64,000 bases of DNA from Schistocerca nitens (taxonomy: Eukaryota; Arthropoda; Insecta; Orthoptera; Acrididae), in the NCBI RefSeq assembly GCF_023898315.1, contig NC_064616.1, positions 293,225,205-293,289,204 of the forward strand, read 5' to 3'. Every line of letters starts with the position of its first letter. The first letter of the stretch is position 1. The position numbers and the translations under genes are program-made. The notes below the pieces were generated by a model. It was not told where the DNA came from. It did no database searches and saw only the letters and a list, made by a program, of their open reading frames with translations. Shown one piece after another: positions 32,990-44,974 of this stretch.

Positions 32990-34400
32990 GATGAATAGAA
33001 TAGAATCTTTATTTGCCTCTCGATATATTTTCCATACAACTGGTTTCATTGGTGTGTTTAATACATAAAACAATAAAATATAATTACATAAATATGCATG
33101 TGCAGTACAAGTAGATATATATGCTAAAATGATGGTGATACTATACTTTGTTAATATAATAGTAATAACTAGGAATAATACATTATATTAATTACATATA
33201 TGATTGTATCATTATGCAATTATGTTTTAAATTAAGTACTATGTAGAAAAATGTGTAAACACTTATACGTTACTGTAACACACACATATAGGCATATTTG
33301 ATAATGTAGTTACTGACTGTTTATTTTGTGCCTCCTGTGTGTCACTGTTTAGCAACTCATAAATTGAGTAGTATGGCATACATTTGAAGCAAACTTTTAT
33401 CGTATACTTAAAACTATTCATGGGTAGATCGCTCACTGTCTTTGAGAGATCGTTGCAGAATTTCAAATATAGGTACTTATGGTTCTTATGTGTTAATGTC
33501 ACTCTCGAGTATGGAAGACCTAGGTCACTATTACTTCAAGTATTATGGAGATGGACTTGGGATATTAACTTAAAATTGCTTGTGTTTTCTTTAGTTTGTA
33601 TTAAACAGTTGTGGATATACATACTAATCAGTGTCTTTATCTTGAGTTCTCTAAACAAGGTTTTTGCAGCCTTGTGTTGGTGCTAGGCCTAATATACATC
33701 TAACTGCTTTCTTCTGGCACTTGAAGATGGTACTGGAACCCACTGAGTTACCCCAAAGTATTAATCCATACTGCAGTTGTGTTTGAAAAAAGCAGTGTAT
33801 GCAGGAATTAATAAATTTTTGCTAATAATGTGTCTCAGCTTGTGCTGTAGGAACAGAGTACGAGCAAGTTTGCAACATAGATAATTTGTGAGCTTATCCT
33901 ATGTACCTTCTTGATCTAAATGCAACCCCAGTAATTTTTCTATCTTAGTTGGATGTATTTAGGATGAAGCAAATTTCTTGAGCTTTTATTCTATTTATAC
34001 CTAAAAGACTGGCCCTGTGTCAGTCACTGCTCATTTCAGTTACCACTTTGTGGTGTTCTGAGACATCTTGCAGATTTTCATCATCCATAATTAGTGTCAT
34101 GTCATCAGCATCCATGACTTTGTCACATGGCATTTATATTGGCAAGTCGCTGATATACACAATGAACAGGAAAGGCCAAAGCACTAACCCTTGTGGAACT
34201 CCTATCTTTATTTTAATGGGTGTTGACATTTAGTTGTTTACCTTTACTAATTGTATCTTGTTGCTTAAATATGACTGAAATAATGTAATGGCTTATCTAC
34301 AACACATAATGTTCTAGCTTTTTTATCATATATGTCACATGTGACAGAATCAAAAGAATTGCTTAAATCTAACAGTGTTGGGCAAATCAGTTTCTCGTTA
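32990..34400 (-). pseudogene. LINE (Jockey-like) reverse transcriptase C-terminal half
   Basis: Minus-strand motifs in order: 'LDLSNSFDSVT' near 34370-34335 (catalytic F/LD..AFD), 'GVPQGLVL.PFLFIVYISDLP' near 34200-34140, 'DADDMTLI' near 34110-34085 (YADD box with Y changed), 'KNLL.PAYTAFF' near 33810, and 'FRELKIKTLISMYIHNCL' near 33660-33605, then 'YSRVTLTHKNHKYLYLKFCN' near 33515-33450. Multiple stops. The 3' end near 32990 has a (gaata)n-type tail. The 5' side is cut at the palindrome starting at 34417. Confidence 0.8.
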
Positions 34401-34416
34401 TTGAATGACACAACAC

Positions 34417-34897
34417 GTTTACTGTTAACAGTCGCTGTTTATTTATATCGACGAGGTGTTTCAAAGATTTAAATCTCCATTGTCAGGTGGATTTACATGT
34501 GCTAGTATGATATATCTGTGTGCTGTGTTACGATTTTGGGGTAGCTTGTGGCACTGTCTCCTGTGGTTACATGTTCCTTTCTCTGTGGTAACACATCATG
34601 TGTAAACTGACATATTTTGTAAACAAAGATGGTGTCTGGAAACTGCTAGGTGTAAAGAACCACCTATTAGTTTCCAGAAACCATGTTTGTTTACAAAATA
34701 TGATAATTTACATGTGATGAGTTATCACAGAGGAAGGAACCTTTGCCCAAAGCAGACAGTGCCACAAGTTACCCCAAAATCATAACACAACCCACACATG
34801 TGTCACACTAACACATGTAAATCTACCAGTTGATGGAGGTTTAAACCTTCGAAAAGGGATTGTGAATATGAATGAACAGTGACTGGTAACAGTGAAC
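34417..34897. repeat. Long palindromic (fold-back) element, about 480 bp
   Basis: Two arms of about 235 bp meet near 34660. Paired landmarks are 'gtttactgttaacag' with 'gtaacagtgaac', 'gattttggggtagc' with 'gttaccccaaaatc', and 'tttgtaaacaaagatgg' with 'catgtttgtttacaaa'. The gap at the centre is only about ten bases, so the RNA or single strand would form a long hairpin. Confidence 0.9.
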
Positions 34898-34904
34898 TTG
34901 TTAT

Positions 34905-35395
34905 TTTACGAGGGTAAGTCAATTATTATCCGCAAAGTAGTTATAAAAATTTATTGTAATCAAATTAGGAAACTTACAAGAACATCATTTTTCGACGTAG
35001 TCTCCTTGGGTTTCAACGCACTTGGTCCAACGTTGTACAAGCTTCCTGCTGCCCTCATCAAAGAAGGTTCTCGGTTGAGCTGCGAGCTAGGAATGCACGG
35101 CTTCTTTCACTGCTTTGTCAGAGGCAAATCGACGGACCCTTAATGCCTGTTTGAGTGGACAAAACAAGTGATAGTCAGAAGGGGCAAGATCGGGACTATA
35201 TGGAGGATGGTCAAGTGCTTCAAATTTGAGTTTCTGGACTGTTTCAGCAGTGTGGGCAGCAGTATGCGGACGGGCATTGTCGTGCAACATCACAACACCT
35301 TTTCGACACCAATCCTTGGCGTTTGCTTCGAATTGCAGAAAAGAATACAGAAAAGGAACAGTTCGGAGACGATGACTGAGTGTATCAGCATGATT
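34905..35395 (-). pseudogene. mariner transposase, C-terminal half
   Basis: Minus-strand frame containing 'VVMLHDNARPHTAAHT' and 'PPYSPDLAPSDYHLF'. Thirty-four residues lie between the two Asp residues, the D34D signature of mariner. The frame then breaks near 35087 before the final helix. The other end, near 34907, begins 'gagggtaagtcaatta', a plausible mariner terminus. The N-terminal half and first catalytic Asp are missing. Confidence 0.85.
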
Positions 35396-35404
35396 GTATG
35401 ATTG

Positions 35405-35520
35405 TCTACCTCTACGTACATACTCTGCAAGCCACCATATGGTGCATGGCGAAGGGTACTTTGTACCACTACTATAGTTCGTGTCATGTAGGACAGTGGC
35501 CCTATTTTCAGACGTTCTGC
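35405..35520. repeat. Short interspersed repeat fused to the mariner fragment
   Basis: Contains 'ctctgcaagccaccata', which I recognise from memory as a dispersed orthopteran repeat. It replaces the missing half of mariner. Confidence 0.4.
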
Positions 35521-35849
35521 GCATCCCCCGAGATTAACTGCTAGCAGCTAATAAGACTTTTCCCCTTTTTGGGCGGCTAGCCGCAAGTTACAAAGTAGAC
35601 TGCGAGACTCTCTCTCCATCGTGCTGCGCTGTTGCCGTATTTAGCGACAATGCAGTTTCATTCACAGAGCGACCGAATTATTCACTGAGACGTCGATGTT
35701 ACTTTGGTGTAGTAGAATAGTTGTGAACATGTATCTGTAAATGTTTTAGTATGATTTCCAAATGAATAAGTCAGGTGACGGCAATAAACGTGAAGTTCCT
35801 CACAAGTGTGCCTATGGAGTCTTAGCTGAGCGGCTGGATTGGTGATTTC
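35521..35849. other. No gene recognised
   Basis: Mixed-composition sequence between mariner and LINE remnants; nothing supported. Confidence 0.35.
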
Positions 35850-36800
35850 CTGTCAGAAAGATCACAGTATATAGTAATCGACGGAAAATCATAGTGTAAA
35901 ACCTAGGTGATATCTGGCTTTTGCAAGGAAGTGTTATATGCTCTCCTCTGTTCCTGATCTAATAAACGATTTAGGAGATAATCTAAGCAGCTTCTTAGAC
36001 TGTTTGCAGATGATGTTGTGACTTACCGTCTTATAAAGTCATCAGATAATTGAAATAAATTACAAAACGACTTAGACAAGACGGCTGTGCGGTGAGAAAA
36101 ATGGCAATTGAGTCTAAATAATGAAAAGTCTGAAGTTATCCCCATGAGTACTAAAAGGAATCAACAAAATTTCGGTTTACGAGATAAAACACACAAATCT
36201 AAAGGCTGTAAATTCAACTAAATACTTAGGGATTACAATTACTAATAACTTAAATTGCAACTATCACATGGCTAACGTTGTTTGGAAATCAAACCAAAGA
36301 CTGCGATTTATTGGTAGAATACTTAGAAAATGCTACGGGTCTATTAAAGAGACTACTTACACCACGCTTTTCCGCCCTTTTCTGGAGTATTGCTGTCCGG
36401 TGTGCGATCCACGGCAGGTAGAATTGATCGAAAAAGTTCAAAGAAGGGCAGCTCGTTTTTTACTATTGCAGAATAGGGGAGAGACTGCTGCGAATATGAT
36501 ACACTAATTGGTGTGGCTGTCATCAAAACAAAGGTGTCTTTCATTGTGGCAGGATCTTCTCATGACATTGCAGTCTCCAGCTTTCTCCTCAGAGTGTGAA
36601 AATACTTTACCTACATAGAAGGAATGCTCACAATAATAAAATAAGAGAAATTAGAGCTCACACGGAAAGATTAAAGTGTACGTGTTTCCCGCGCAACATT
36701 CGAGAGTGGGACAGTAGAAAAATAGTTTGAAAGGTGGTTCTATAAACGCTCTCCCAGGCATTTATCTGTGAATTGCTTAGTAGTCATGTAGATGCAGATG
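35850..36800 (+). pseudogene. Non-LTR reverse transcriptase remnant, copy 2
   Basis: Same family as 2930-3925. Plus-strand residues 'LRLFADDVVTYRL' near 35995-36035, 'LNNEKSEVIPMS' near 36110-36150, then 'VNSTKYLGITITNNLNC' near 36210-36260 and an open frame to 36507 with 'TTLFRPFLEYCCPVCDP' and 'VQRRAARFLL'. The catalytic FADD is intact here but frames shift around it. Tail near 36790 is 'gtagatgcagatgtagatg'. Confidence 0.8.
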
Positions 36801-36804
36801 TAGA

Positions 36805-37920
36805 TGCTTCACAAGCAGTCGAGGAGGTCTATGTCCCGCGTTTATAACTGTTTGAAATGTGAACCTGAGACCGGTACATCTATTTTTGACATTCTGAAGA
36901 CTCAAGAAGGAACTGCAGAAGCACATATCGGGAAGAGAACTCTACCGAGAGTGTCGCCAGACAGCATCGAAATTGCCAGAAGCCTGTAACACAAATAGTT
37001 GGTTCTGACAACGATTTTTTAAAGCTCTCCGTGTCTGAAATGTATAAAAGGAGGAAATACCTAACATCACGAAAACTTGTTACATTTATGCCTGAGCAAA
37101 CTGGCCTCAAAGGTAGCACTTCGTCAATGCAAAGAATTTTGAAAGACATTGGTTTCAAATACGTTAAGAAAATAGTTTTTATTTTAATGAAGTGACATAG
37201 AAGCTGCACGAATCATGTCCCTTATAAAGATGCACTACACAAGATGACGTGGTAGTTCTACAATGTTATCTTGATGGAACATGGGTCCATGAAGACCCGA
37301 TGGAAATTGAGTTATGGTACTGTCAGTTTTAAAGTACACATAGGGAATGGTTCTCGCCTAGTTATTCTGCATGCTGGCTCTTCTTCTGATTTGGTTCCTG
37401 AGAGTAAACTCGTATTTAGGTGTAATAAAAACCGTAGTGACTACCACGCAGATATGAACGCTGTCACTTTCAAGAAGTGGTTCACTGAACAATTCTTGCC
37501 ATACCTTGCTTCGAAGTAGGTCGTTGTAACTACCAAGCCAGTTATGGTACAGAGAAATGACCAAGTACGAGCACCAGGAAAGGGGACATTGTGCTCTGGC
37601 TGAAAAATACTAATACTCTATACAATATAAGCCAGACTAGTGCTGAACTCCTGCAGCTCATTAATTTGTAAAACTCACGCAACAGAATGTACAAACTTGA
37701 CTTTCTTGCATGTGAATGTGGTCACAGAGTTTTGCGTTTATCCACAAATCACTGTCAATATAATTAAATAGAATTAATTCGTGCACAGGTTACAAGCTAT
37801 GTGGAAAAAAAAAACAATCAAGATAACAGACACTGAAATGCTTGTGCCCTTCAGTGTGGGCACGCTGAAAAGTTTCCGGAATAAGACTCTGACAGGGAGG
37901 TGAAGCCTTGAACCGATCAT
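36805..37920 (+). pseudogene. IS630/Tc1-like (DDE_3) transposase remnant
   Basis: Plus-strand pieces: a helix-turn-helix-like start, 'MQRILKDIGFKYVKKIV' near 37110-37170, 'NVILDGTWVHEDP' near 37262-37300 (first catalytic Asp region, normally Y-L-D-E-T-W), 'RLVILHAGSSSDLV' near 37355-37395, and 'DYHADMNAVTFKKWFTEQFL' near 37440-37500. A decayed 'NHCQYN.IELI' near 37745-37775 corresponds to the final catalytic block (Y.CQ.NPIE). Frames change several times. The family is widespread in arthropods. Confidence 0.75.
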
Positions 37921-40162
37921 CCTAAATTTACGGTCACATGGTTAGGACATGGGCTCGAATGGTAGATGGTATTACGACGTAGACTTCGAAACAAAGTAGA
38001 GTAATGATCTTTCTTGGTTTTAAAGGCCCATGGTTTAAAAATGTTTTTGTCAGCATATCAATTGCATATACATACTACATGAGAACTTCCTAACTTTTAT
38101 TGATTAGGAATACATTTTCTATGATGTATTCAGACTACAATGTTCAACACATTGCTCAAGGAGACATTAAGCTTTTCGTTAATTACTCGAGAGAATGCAG
38201 CCGGATACATTCGCCATAAACTCCAATATTTCGACACATAAACCCCAGTCATTTTCAAGGCACGAATTTTAAAACGCCTTAAAATGAAAGGGAGGGTTAC
38301 CTGTTGAGATATCGGTGGTTTTCTGCGTTATCGGTCAGCATTCCGTCGAGTTATTTACAAAAAGTGGTTAACTGTTAGCTTGTTCAATGGGTCATAATGT
38401 CGAACAAATTAGTTTAAACTGTTAACGCCCATTGACACATAAAAATATGATAACGTACTGATAATTTTTACGATAGTCTTTTGCACTTGTCTTTGCTACA
38501 AGTAATTCTTTTTTCCACGTACATTTACATTGAGCTGCAGTGAGACACATCTATATACGCGCATTATACACACTGGAAAAAAATTATATTTAGTAGAAGC
38601 AGTTGTCCAACAAATACAATGATTTCGGTTTCAGTCTGAAGATTTTACTTATAATGTAGTCCAAATCGCAATAAATGGCAGTTATTGCAACCATTTTCGA
38701 TGACCTTGTCGTTAGACAGTACTCGTTTGGAGAAAAATAGTACTTGACGTCTTCACAAAGCTGCGTCAGCTGTTCTCACATTCCGACGTCACACAGACGA
38801 TTACTATGAAGCAGTGGACACAACCTCAAGACGTAAAGTAATATTTATTTCATGTAGACGTCTGATCGAAATCGGCTTTAAAATGTACTATTCCCTCGTA
38901 CATTTGAACGTATAATACGATGTACCAAAGGCAAATGGACCTGCCTGTTGTCCGCAGTAACACAGTTTGGCAACACGGACTTTTGTTTGCCCGCTCTCTG
39001 TCATCTGCCATGCGCAAACCTTATCCCCTCCACGCTTCCCTTTCGTTCTGCCTCTATGTGCGGAAGCGACATCCTACGTGACATGGGCTATAGTCATTTT
39101 GCTTCCTCCCCCACTCGCAAGTAGAGCGAGAGAAAACCAATTTATCTTTTCTTATGTTCTCGGTCTGTACGCAAAAAGAAAATAATTAATATTTCCTGCA
39201 AATGCGAGCTAAGGTACCATGACTGTCAAACCTGTATTCATGTTTTCGCACACAATTGTATCGATTCGACAAGAAAGATGAAAATTTGTTAACACGCCCA
39301 TCTTATTTGATGAGTCACAGCTACCTAAAATGACAGTGATGCCGAATGCTCGAACAGCAGTTTGGTTATAAATTCATCGGGCCGTTCTGAACACCAAAGC
39401 ATAATAACGAAACAGCTACCAAATACAAATACGGCGAAAGTATCTACAAGCAAAGGATCTAAACGAGAAAGATTGGTTTGATATTTTCTTCAGCTTGCGA
39501 ATGAAGCTGAATCTGACGAAGAATTTGAAATTATTAACAAAGCAGAAAGACGCCTATTACCAAGGATTCGGACCCTGAAATCCTCGTTGACTTTTGCACC
39601 ACTTTCGCCGACAAAAAAAATATAAGTTCGAACCTCAAAGAAGGTTTGTGTCTACGAAATAAATCACGCAATAGGCCACCTGTGTCGGTTGTGAATCCCG
39701 ATGCCTGTGAACAGGAAACAATTACAACTTAATTGTGACTGAAGAAACATAATGAGGGAGAGAAAAATGTGTCCAGTTCTTAGTGTTGTCTTACCGAAAT
39801 AGACCAAAAAACTTTCGAGATGGTAATGGGTAGAGAGTACTTCTTCATGCGGTAAGTAGAAGCGGTTCTCTAGACTTGACTATTTTAAGTAAGTTACTAG
39901 TGCAGAGAAATAACACTTAAAGTGTAGTTCGGTCGTACGTTCGTGGTTGATGGCGCGGACCGATCTAGGACAAGGTAACGCAGTTTTACAATGCTACATG
40001 AGTTATGTCACATTTTCCAATCTGGTTGCTCTGCATTACTCCCACAAATTCCTTAACTTTCATCAGATCGTTTCTCTGTGCACCGGTGATAAAATGTACT
40101 TGTTGCTAGAATGTTCTGTAATCTGGGTTGTACGAAAGAAATGCCAATGTCCTTGTCTCGTT
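37921..40162. other. Mostly unassigned sequence
   Basis: No recognised gene. One plus-strand stretch at 39440-39610 reads 'LQLANEAESDEEFEIINKAE', acidic and possibly the relic of an exon or transposon, but too short to name. Confidence 0.35.
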
Positions 40163-40260
40163 GGACACACCGGTTCTTGTCAGATCACAGAAGTTAAGCA
40201 AAGTATGTCGTGGCCAGCATGTGGTTGGGTAACTGCATGGGTACGCCAATTACTATTGGC
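40163..40260 (+). repeat. 5S-rRNA-like sequence (pseudogene or 5S-derived SINE)
   Basis: 'acaccggttcttgtcagatc', 'gaagttaagcaa' and 'ggttgggtaactgcatgggt' match, in order and spacing, the central part of animal 5S rRNA including internal box A (agttaagc) and box C (tggatgggtgaccgc-like). Mismatches throughout and no run of T after the end argue against a functional 5S gene. Confidence 0.75.
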
Positions 40261-40464
40261 ATATAGCCTACCCCTCAAGGCTAGTCGATACCAAACGTAA
40301 CGTCCCCATCCTACAGACGGATCACAATCAGTGCCAGCATCGGGTTTCACCCTCTCCCTTCTTCATCATTATCCAACATAAACATGATACCACACTACAC
40401 ACACCGGTTACAGTCACCTACACTTCTCGGATACACTTAAACACACAACTCTCACACTTTGCGA

Positions 40465-40700
40465 AGGATCGAAAAAGTTCAAAGAAGGGCAGCTCGTTTT
40501 GTACAATCGCGAAATAGGGGAGAGACTGCCGCTGATATGATACGCGAATTGCGGTGGCTGTTATCAAAATAAAGGCGTCTTTCATTGTGGAAGGATCTTC
40601 TCATGAAATTGCAGTCTCCAGCTTTCTCCTCAGAGTGTGAAAATACTTTACCTACATAGGGAGGAATGCTCACCATAATAAAATAAGAGAAATTAGAGCT
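40465..40700 (+). pseudogene. LINE reverse transcriptase fragment, copy 3
   Basis: Close match to 36425-36660 starting at 'gatcgaaaaagttcaaagaa' and ending at 'gaaattagagct'. Short, non-coding fragment of the LINE family at 2930 and 35850. Confidence 0.85.
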
Positions 40701-40879
40701 GGTATATAGTACTATTGACCTTTACGGCAAAGGGGAGGAAGGAGTGGCGTAAAGATCCTGATTATCAGACTTTGTGCCAGTGGCTTGCATTAAATTCAGA
40801 GACCTTTCCGGAGTCTCTCATGTGATACTATGCCGGCTGACGGATAAAAATGTTTTTGTTTATAAAGTCAGTACTGCAC

Positions 40880-41930
40880 TTAACGACTGAGTGTCCGCTT
40901 GAAATTTGCACATTAGTTGAACAACGTTCAGTGATCCGTATTTTGCTTTCCGAAGATGAAATGTTTCCTCGAACAATTTTACATTATGGTGAAAGTTGAA
41001 TGAACGGCGAACATTTTTAAAAGTGGATAGAAGAGTTCAAAAACTGCTGAACCTCAGTGACTGACGAGCAACTTTCTGGCCGGCCAGAAGTGTCAACTCC
41101 TTCGCTTGAAACCCGCATTGATGACGTTATTGGTGAAGAACGACATGTTACAGTTGAACACATAGCAAAAATAGTTGCAGTAAGTGTTGCCACAGTTCAT
41201 AACGTTATCAGTAACAAGCTCAAGTACAGCAAAACAAGTGCAAGGTGTCCCCCCGAAAGGGTTTACGCAACACCACAAGGAAACGGGAAAGATTATAACG
41301 TGTGATGAAACTTGGGTTCACGATTTTTGATCAGAGTTCGAAAGAGAACGCATGGAACGGAAGCACCCTAATTCACCTGTTCGAAAGAAATTCAGAACGC
41401 AAGCATCAGCGGAAATGTCATATTGACCGTTTTTGGGATGCCCAAGATGGCGTCTTTTGTGATTACTTAGAAGATTAGTTTACAAAAAACACTGCAAACT
41501 ACCCAGACATGTTGATGAACAAAGTTAAGCCAGCAATGAGAGAACAAGAAAAGGCGTGATATCGCTACACGTGAGTATTCACCCTCACACAGCACAGCTG
41601 ACACAAGAACCATTGAAAAAATGGGTAGGGAGGTACTTACTCATCCACGCTTCATTCCAGGTTTGACGTCCTTGGATTTTCATTTTGTTGGTTCAATCAA
41701 GGAGCCATAACGTGGTAAAAGAATAGCAACGAGGAGGTCAAAGAATTTATGGGAAAGTGGCTCAAACTACAGGAAAAATACTTCTTTGCATCAGGTATAA
41801 AAATTAGTTCATCGTTGGGACAAGTGTATTAATATTGGTGGGGATTATGTTGAGAAGTAGTAAAGCCTCATCTTGCAAAAATATACAGTTTTTCTCCATC
41901 AATGCGTCTAATTACTGAATGTCCCTCGTA
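40880..41930 (+). pseudogene. mariner transposase, near full-length, decayed
   Basis: Plus-strand order: 'LVEQRSVIRILLSED' near 40912-40960 (HTH start), 'SVTDEQLSGRPEVSTP' near 41055-41105, 'HIAKIVAVSVATVHNVI' near 41160-41210 (second HTH), 'ITCDETWVHDF' near 41295-41330 (first catalytic Asp), 'HPNSPVRKKF' near 41365, 'LIHASFQ..TSLDFHF' near 41640-41690 (final catalytic block, DFH instead of D-Y-H), and 'LVHRWDKCINIGGDYVEK' near 41800-41858. Stops and frame changes throughout. Different from the 34.9-kb mariner. Confidence 0.85.
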
Positions 41931-42388
41931 TAAATATTCATCATTGCCATAGATGTGAAATTTGGAACAACAGGTGGCTTACAATATGTTCATGTTATTT
42001 GTGTGTAAGGTCGTGACGCATTTTCAACAATATATGCTGCATTATGAACTGATCTGGAATATCAGAAGTTAATAAATACGTTGTTGTTAAGCTGTGCAAT
42101 AAAGTTACTGCTAACACGAAGCACATTAACGAATTAGTTGTGCTCTACTGTATTTATCTACTTTAGAACTAATAGTAAAGATGTTTATTATATACTACTA
42201 CTCCTGGTTCAGACAAAACCGCAAATAAGTTTTACAGAGACAATATGGTCGCGTGCGCAACAGTTGTAGCATTCAGTTCTGAATTTCTTCATACGTTTCT
42301 CGTTAAAATGCAGGACTCAGGCCGTCTTGCAAGCTGGTAATAGTCTTCTAACTTTACTACTTACTATCAGTGGTGGCTGCAGACATTC
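41931..42388. other. No gene recognised
   Basis: AT-rich sequence without supported features. Confidence 0.4.
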
Positions 42389-42611
42389 TTTTGGGTATTA
42401 TAGCCGGCCGTTGTGGCCGAGAGGTTCAGGCGTTTCAGTCTGGAACCGCGCTGCTGCTACGGTCGCAGGTTCGAATACTGCCTCGGGCATAGATGTGTGT
42501 GATGTCCTTAGGTTAGTTAGATTTAAGTAGTTCTAAGTCTAGGGAACTGATGACCTCGGATGTTATGTCCCATAGTGCTCAGAGCCATTTGATCCATTTT
42601 TGGGTATTATA
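42389..42611 (+). repeat. tRNA-derived SINE with 14-bp target-site duplication
   Basis: Body 42403-42597 begins 'gccggccgttgtggccgaga' (box A-like gtggccgag) and has 'ggtcgcaggttcgaatac' (box B). It ends 'gctcagagccattt'. Flanks 42389-42402 and 42598-42611 are both 'ttttgggtattata'. Same family as 59090, 59489 and 63268. Confidence 0.93.
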
Positions 42612-42922
42612 AGCACCAAATAACAAAGCACATGGCGAAAAGGAAACCCAACAGTTATGTTAACCGCCGTAATTGTCGTCCACAGAGCGATATGTAAACG
42701 GGGAACAAAACAGAAGGCGCGACCAACACTTTCTGTGGTTGATTATTGCTATGGTAGCTCTCGTGTAAGCAATGAACACTCAATCTCTTTCTTGCTCTGA
42801 TCCGGGTAGAGTTCTGGGATCTTTCCACTGTCGCTTCTGCAATTAAGTAATACTATATTAATATTCTCTTTCTCCAGTCTGCTATGACAAATACTACTCC
42901 TGCAATTAATGGAGCTTAACTA

Positions 42923-43792
42923 ACAAGGGAACCTCCCCATCGCACCCCCCTCAGATTTAGTTATAAGTTGGCACAGTGGATAGACCTTGAAAAACTGAAC
43001 ACAGATCAATCGAGAAAACAGGAAGAAGTTGTGTCGAACTATGAAAAAATTAAGCAAAATATACAAACTGAGTAGTCCTGGGCAAGATATGCAACACAAT
43101 AGGTGTTCAGCAGCGCCCTGGTCCCGTGGTTAGCGTGAGCAGTTCCGGACCGAGAGGTCCTTGGTTCAAGTATTTCCTCAAGTGAAAATTTTACTTTATT
43201 TATTTTCGCAAAGTTATGATCTGTCCGTTCGTTCATTGACGTCTCTGTTCACTGTAATAAGTTTAGTGTCTGTGTTATGAGATCGCACCGCAAAACCGTG
43301 CGATTAGTAGAAGAAAGGAAGTGCCTCTCCAATGGGAACCAAAAACATTTGATCGCAAGGTCATAGGTCAACCGATTCCTCCACAGGAAAACACGTCTGA
43401 TATATTCTATACGACGCTGATGACGTCATGTGCGTCACATGGCAGCTATATGTTGTCGACCCACATAACTTGTACACTTGGCGAATGGGTAAAAAGATTC
43501 TTCTACCTTGCCTGATTTAGGTTTTCTTGTGGATGTGATAATCACTCCCAAAAAAGTGATGGCATCGAACGGACAGATAATAATTGGCTGAAAATAAAAG
43601 ATTAAATTTTTACTCGAAGGAATCCTAAAACCACGGACCTCTCGTGCCGCAATTGCTCACGCTAACCACGAGACCACGGCGCTGCCGAGATTTCTCTGTC
43701 CTTGATGTTGCATATCTTGCGCATGGACTACTCAGTTTGCATATTTTGCTTATTTTTTTTTCATAGTTCCACACAACTTCTTCCTGCCAGAT
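42923..43792. repeat. Fold-back DNA element, right end truncated
   Basis: Starts 'caagggaacctccccatcg' at 42923. Inverted arms near 43015-43200 and 43590-43792 each contain a tRNA-like core ('gtggttagcgtgagc' and its reverse complement). The right arm stops near 43792, without the reverse complement of the first 100 bp. I recognise the unit as a common orthopteran repeat. Confidence 0.8.
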
Positions 43793-43794
43793 TG

Positions 43795-44255
43795 TCTCCG
43801 TCCTGCAGTACACTTGTCGAGGAGCTGTTCCCCTGGAATACGACGGATTTTCGCCCTCTCATCGGCATAATGAAGGAGGTATAGGAATTCATCAGACCAT
43901 GCAACGCTCTGCCACTGCGCCAACGTCCAGTGCCGGTAGTCACATGGCCATTTCAGTCACAGTTGCCGATGACATGGTGTTAACAATGCATATAAATGGA
44001 TCATCGGCTGTGGAGGCCCATTGTTAGGAGTATTTGGTTCACTGTGTGTTCAGATGCACTTGTACTCTGTCCGGTACCAAAGTATAATGTTAGGTCTGCC
44101 ACAGTTCGTCGCCTGTCCTGTTTTACCAGTCTGCCCAACCTACGACGTCCGACATCTGTACATGAGCGGTGGCCGCCCAACCTCACAACGTCTGGACGTG
44201 GTTTTGCCATGTGTTGAAGAGTCTCACCACCTTGGAAGAGCAAACTATGCAAAAC
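43795..44255 (-). pseudogene. Tc1-like transposase fragment
   Basis: Minus-strand 'RLGRLVKQDRRRTVADLT' and 'SEHTVNQILLTMGLHSR' (44190-44001) match the second helix-turn-helix of Tc1-type transposases ('R.L.R.V..dr..Ta.el......SvsTV.R.L...Gl.sR.P'). A decayed 'FQGNSSSTSVLQD' near 43835-43800 may correspond to the FQQDNAP catalytic block. The middle is missing. Confidence 0.65.
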
Positions 44256-44336
44256 TATTCCACCTGGTGTGCAAGATGCATTAAGATAGACGAATTACGC
44301 ATAGACTTTAAGAATAACATAGTAACCTAAATTCCA

Positions 44337-44839
44337 GGCCCGCCCGGTTATCCGTGCAGTCTAACACACTGCTTTCCTGGCGGGAAGGCATGCCTGTCCC
44401 TGGCACGAATCCGCCCAGCGGATTAGTGTTGGGGTCCGATGTGCCGGCCAGTCTGTGGATGATTTTTAAGGGGCGGTTTTCCATCTGCGTTGGTGAATGC
44501 TGGCTGGTTCCCCTCATTCCGCCTCAGTTACACTATGTCGGCGATTGCTGCGTAAACACTGTCTCCACGTACGCGTACACCATAATTACTCTACCACGCA
44601 AACATTGGGGTTACACTCATCTGATGTGAGACGTTCCTGGGGGGGTGGTGTCCACTAGGGGCCGAACTGCACAATAACCCTGGGTTCAGTGTGGAGCGGT
44701 GGTGGGGTGGTGGTGGGGCGGTGGTGGGGTGAGTGGACCTCTGTAGCCTGTTGTGAGGTTAAGTACCACTGAGGCCTACGGCGGGGACTAAGCCTCTCCG
44801 TCGTTTTTAGGTCCCCAGTTCAATACAATACAATACAAT
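44337..44839 (+). repeat. About 500-bp SINE with (AATAC)n tail and 10-bp duplication
   Basis: tRNA-like head from 'ggcccgcccggttatccgtg' with 'ctggcacgaatccgcc' as a box B-like part, a long GC-rich body, and a tail of tandem 'caata' at 44820-44839. Flanks are 'ctaaattcca' (44327-44336) and 'ctaaatttca' (44840-44849), one mismatch. Confidence 0.85.
44695..44733 (+). repeat. G-rich minisatellite, G-quadruplex candidate
   Basis: Three or four units of 'ggtggtgggg' in tandem within the SINE body. Runs of four G separated by short loops. Confidence 0.7.
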
Positions 44840-44974
44840 CTAAATTTCAAAAATGGCAGGTCATGACAGGTTTGAATACTACCGAACCATCTATACCTAC
44901 ATATCATTTTCCAAACGAGTGAGTTAGTATTACATTTTTCCAAATTGTTGTTTGTGAGATACAGAAAACTATCA

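Noticed and set aside
40163..40260. Functional 5S rRNA gene
   Set aside because: Too many mismatches to the conserved core and no terminator T run.
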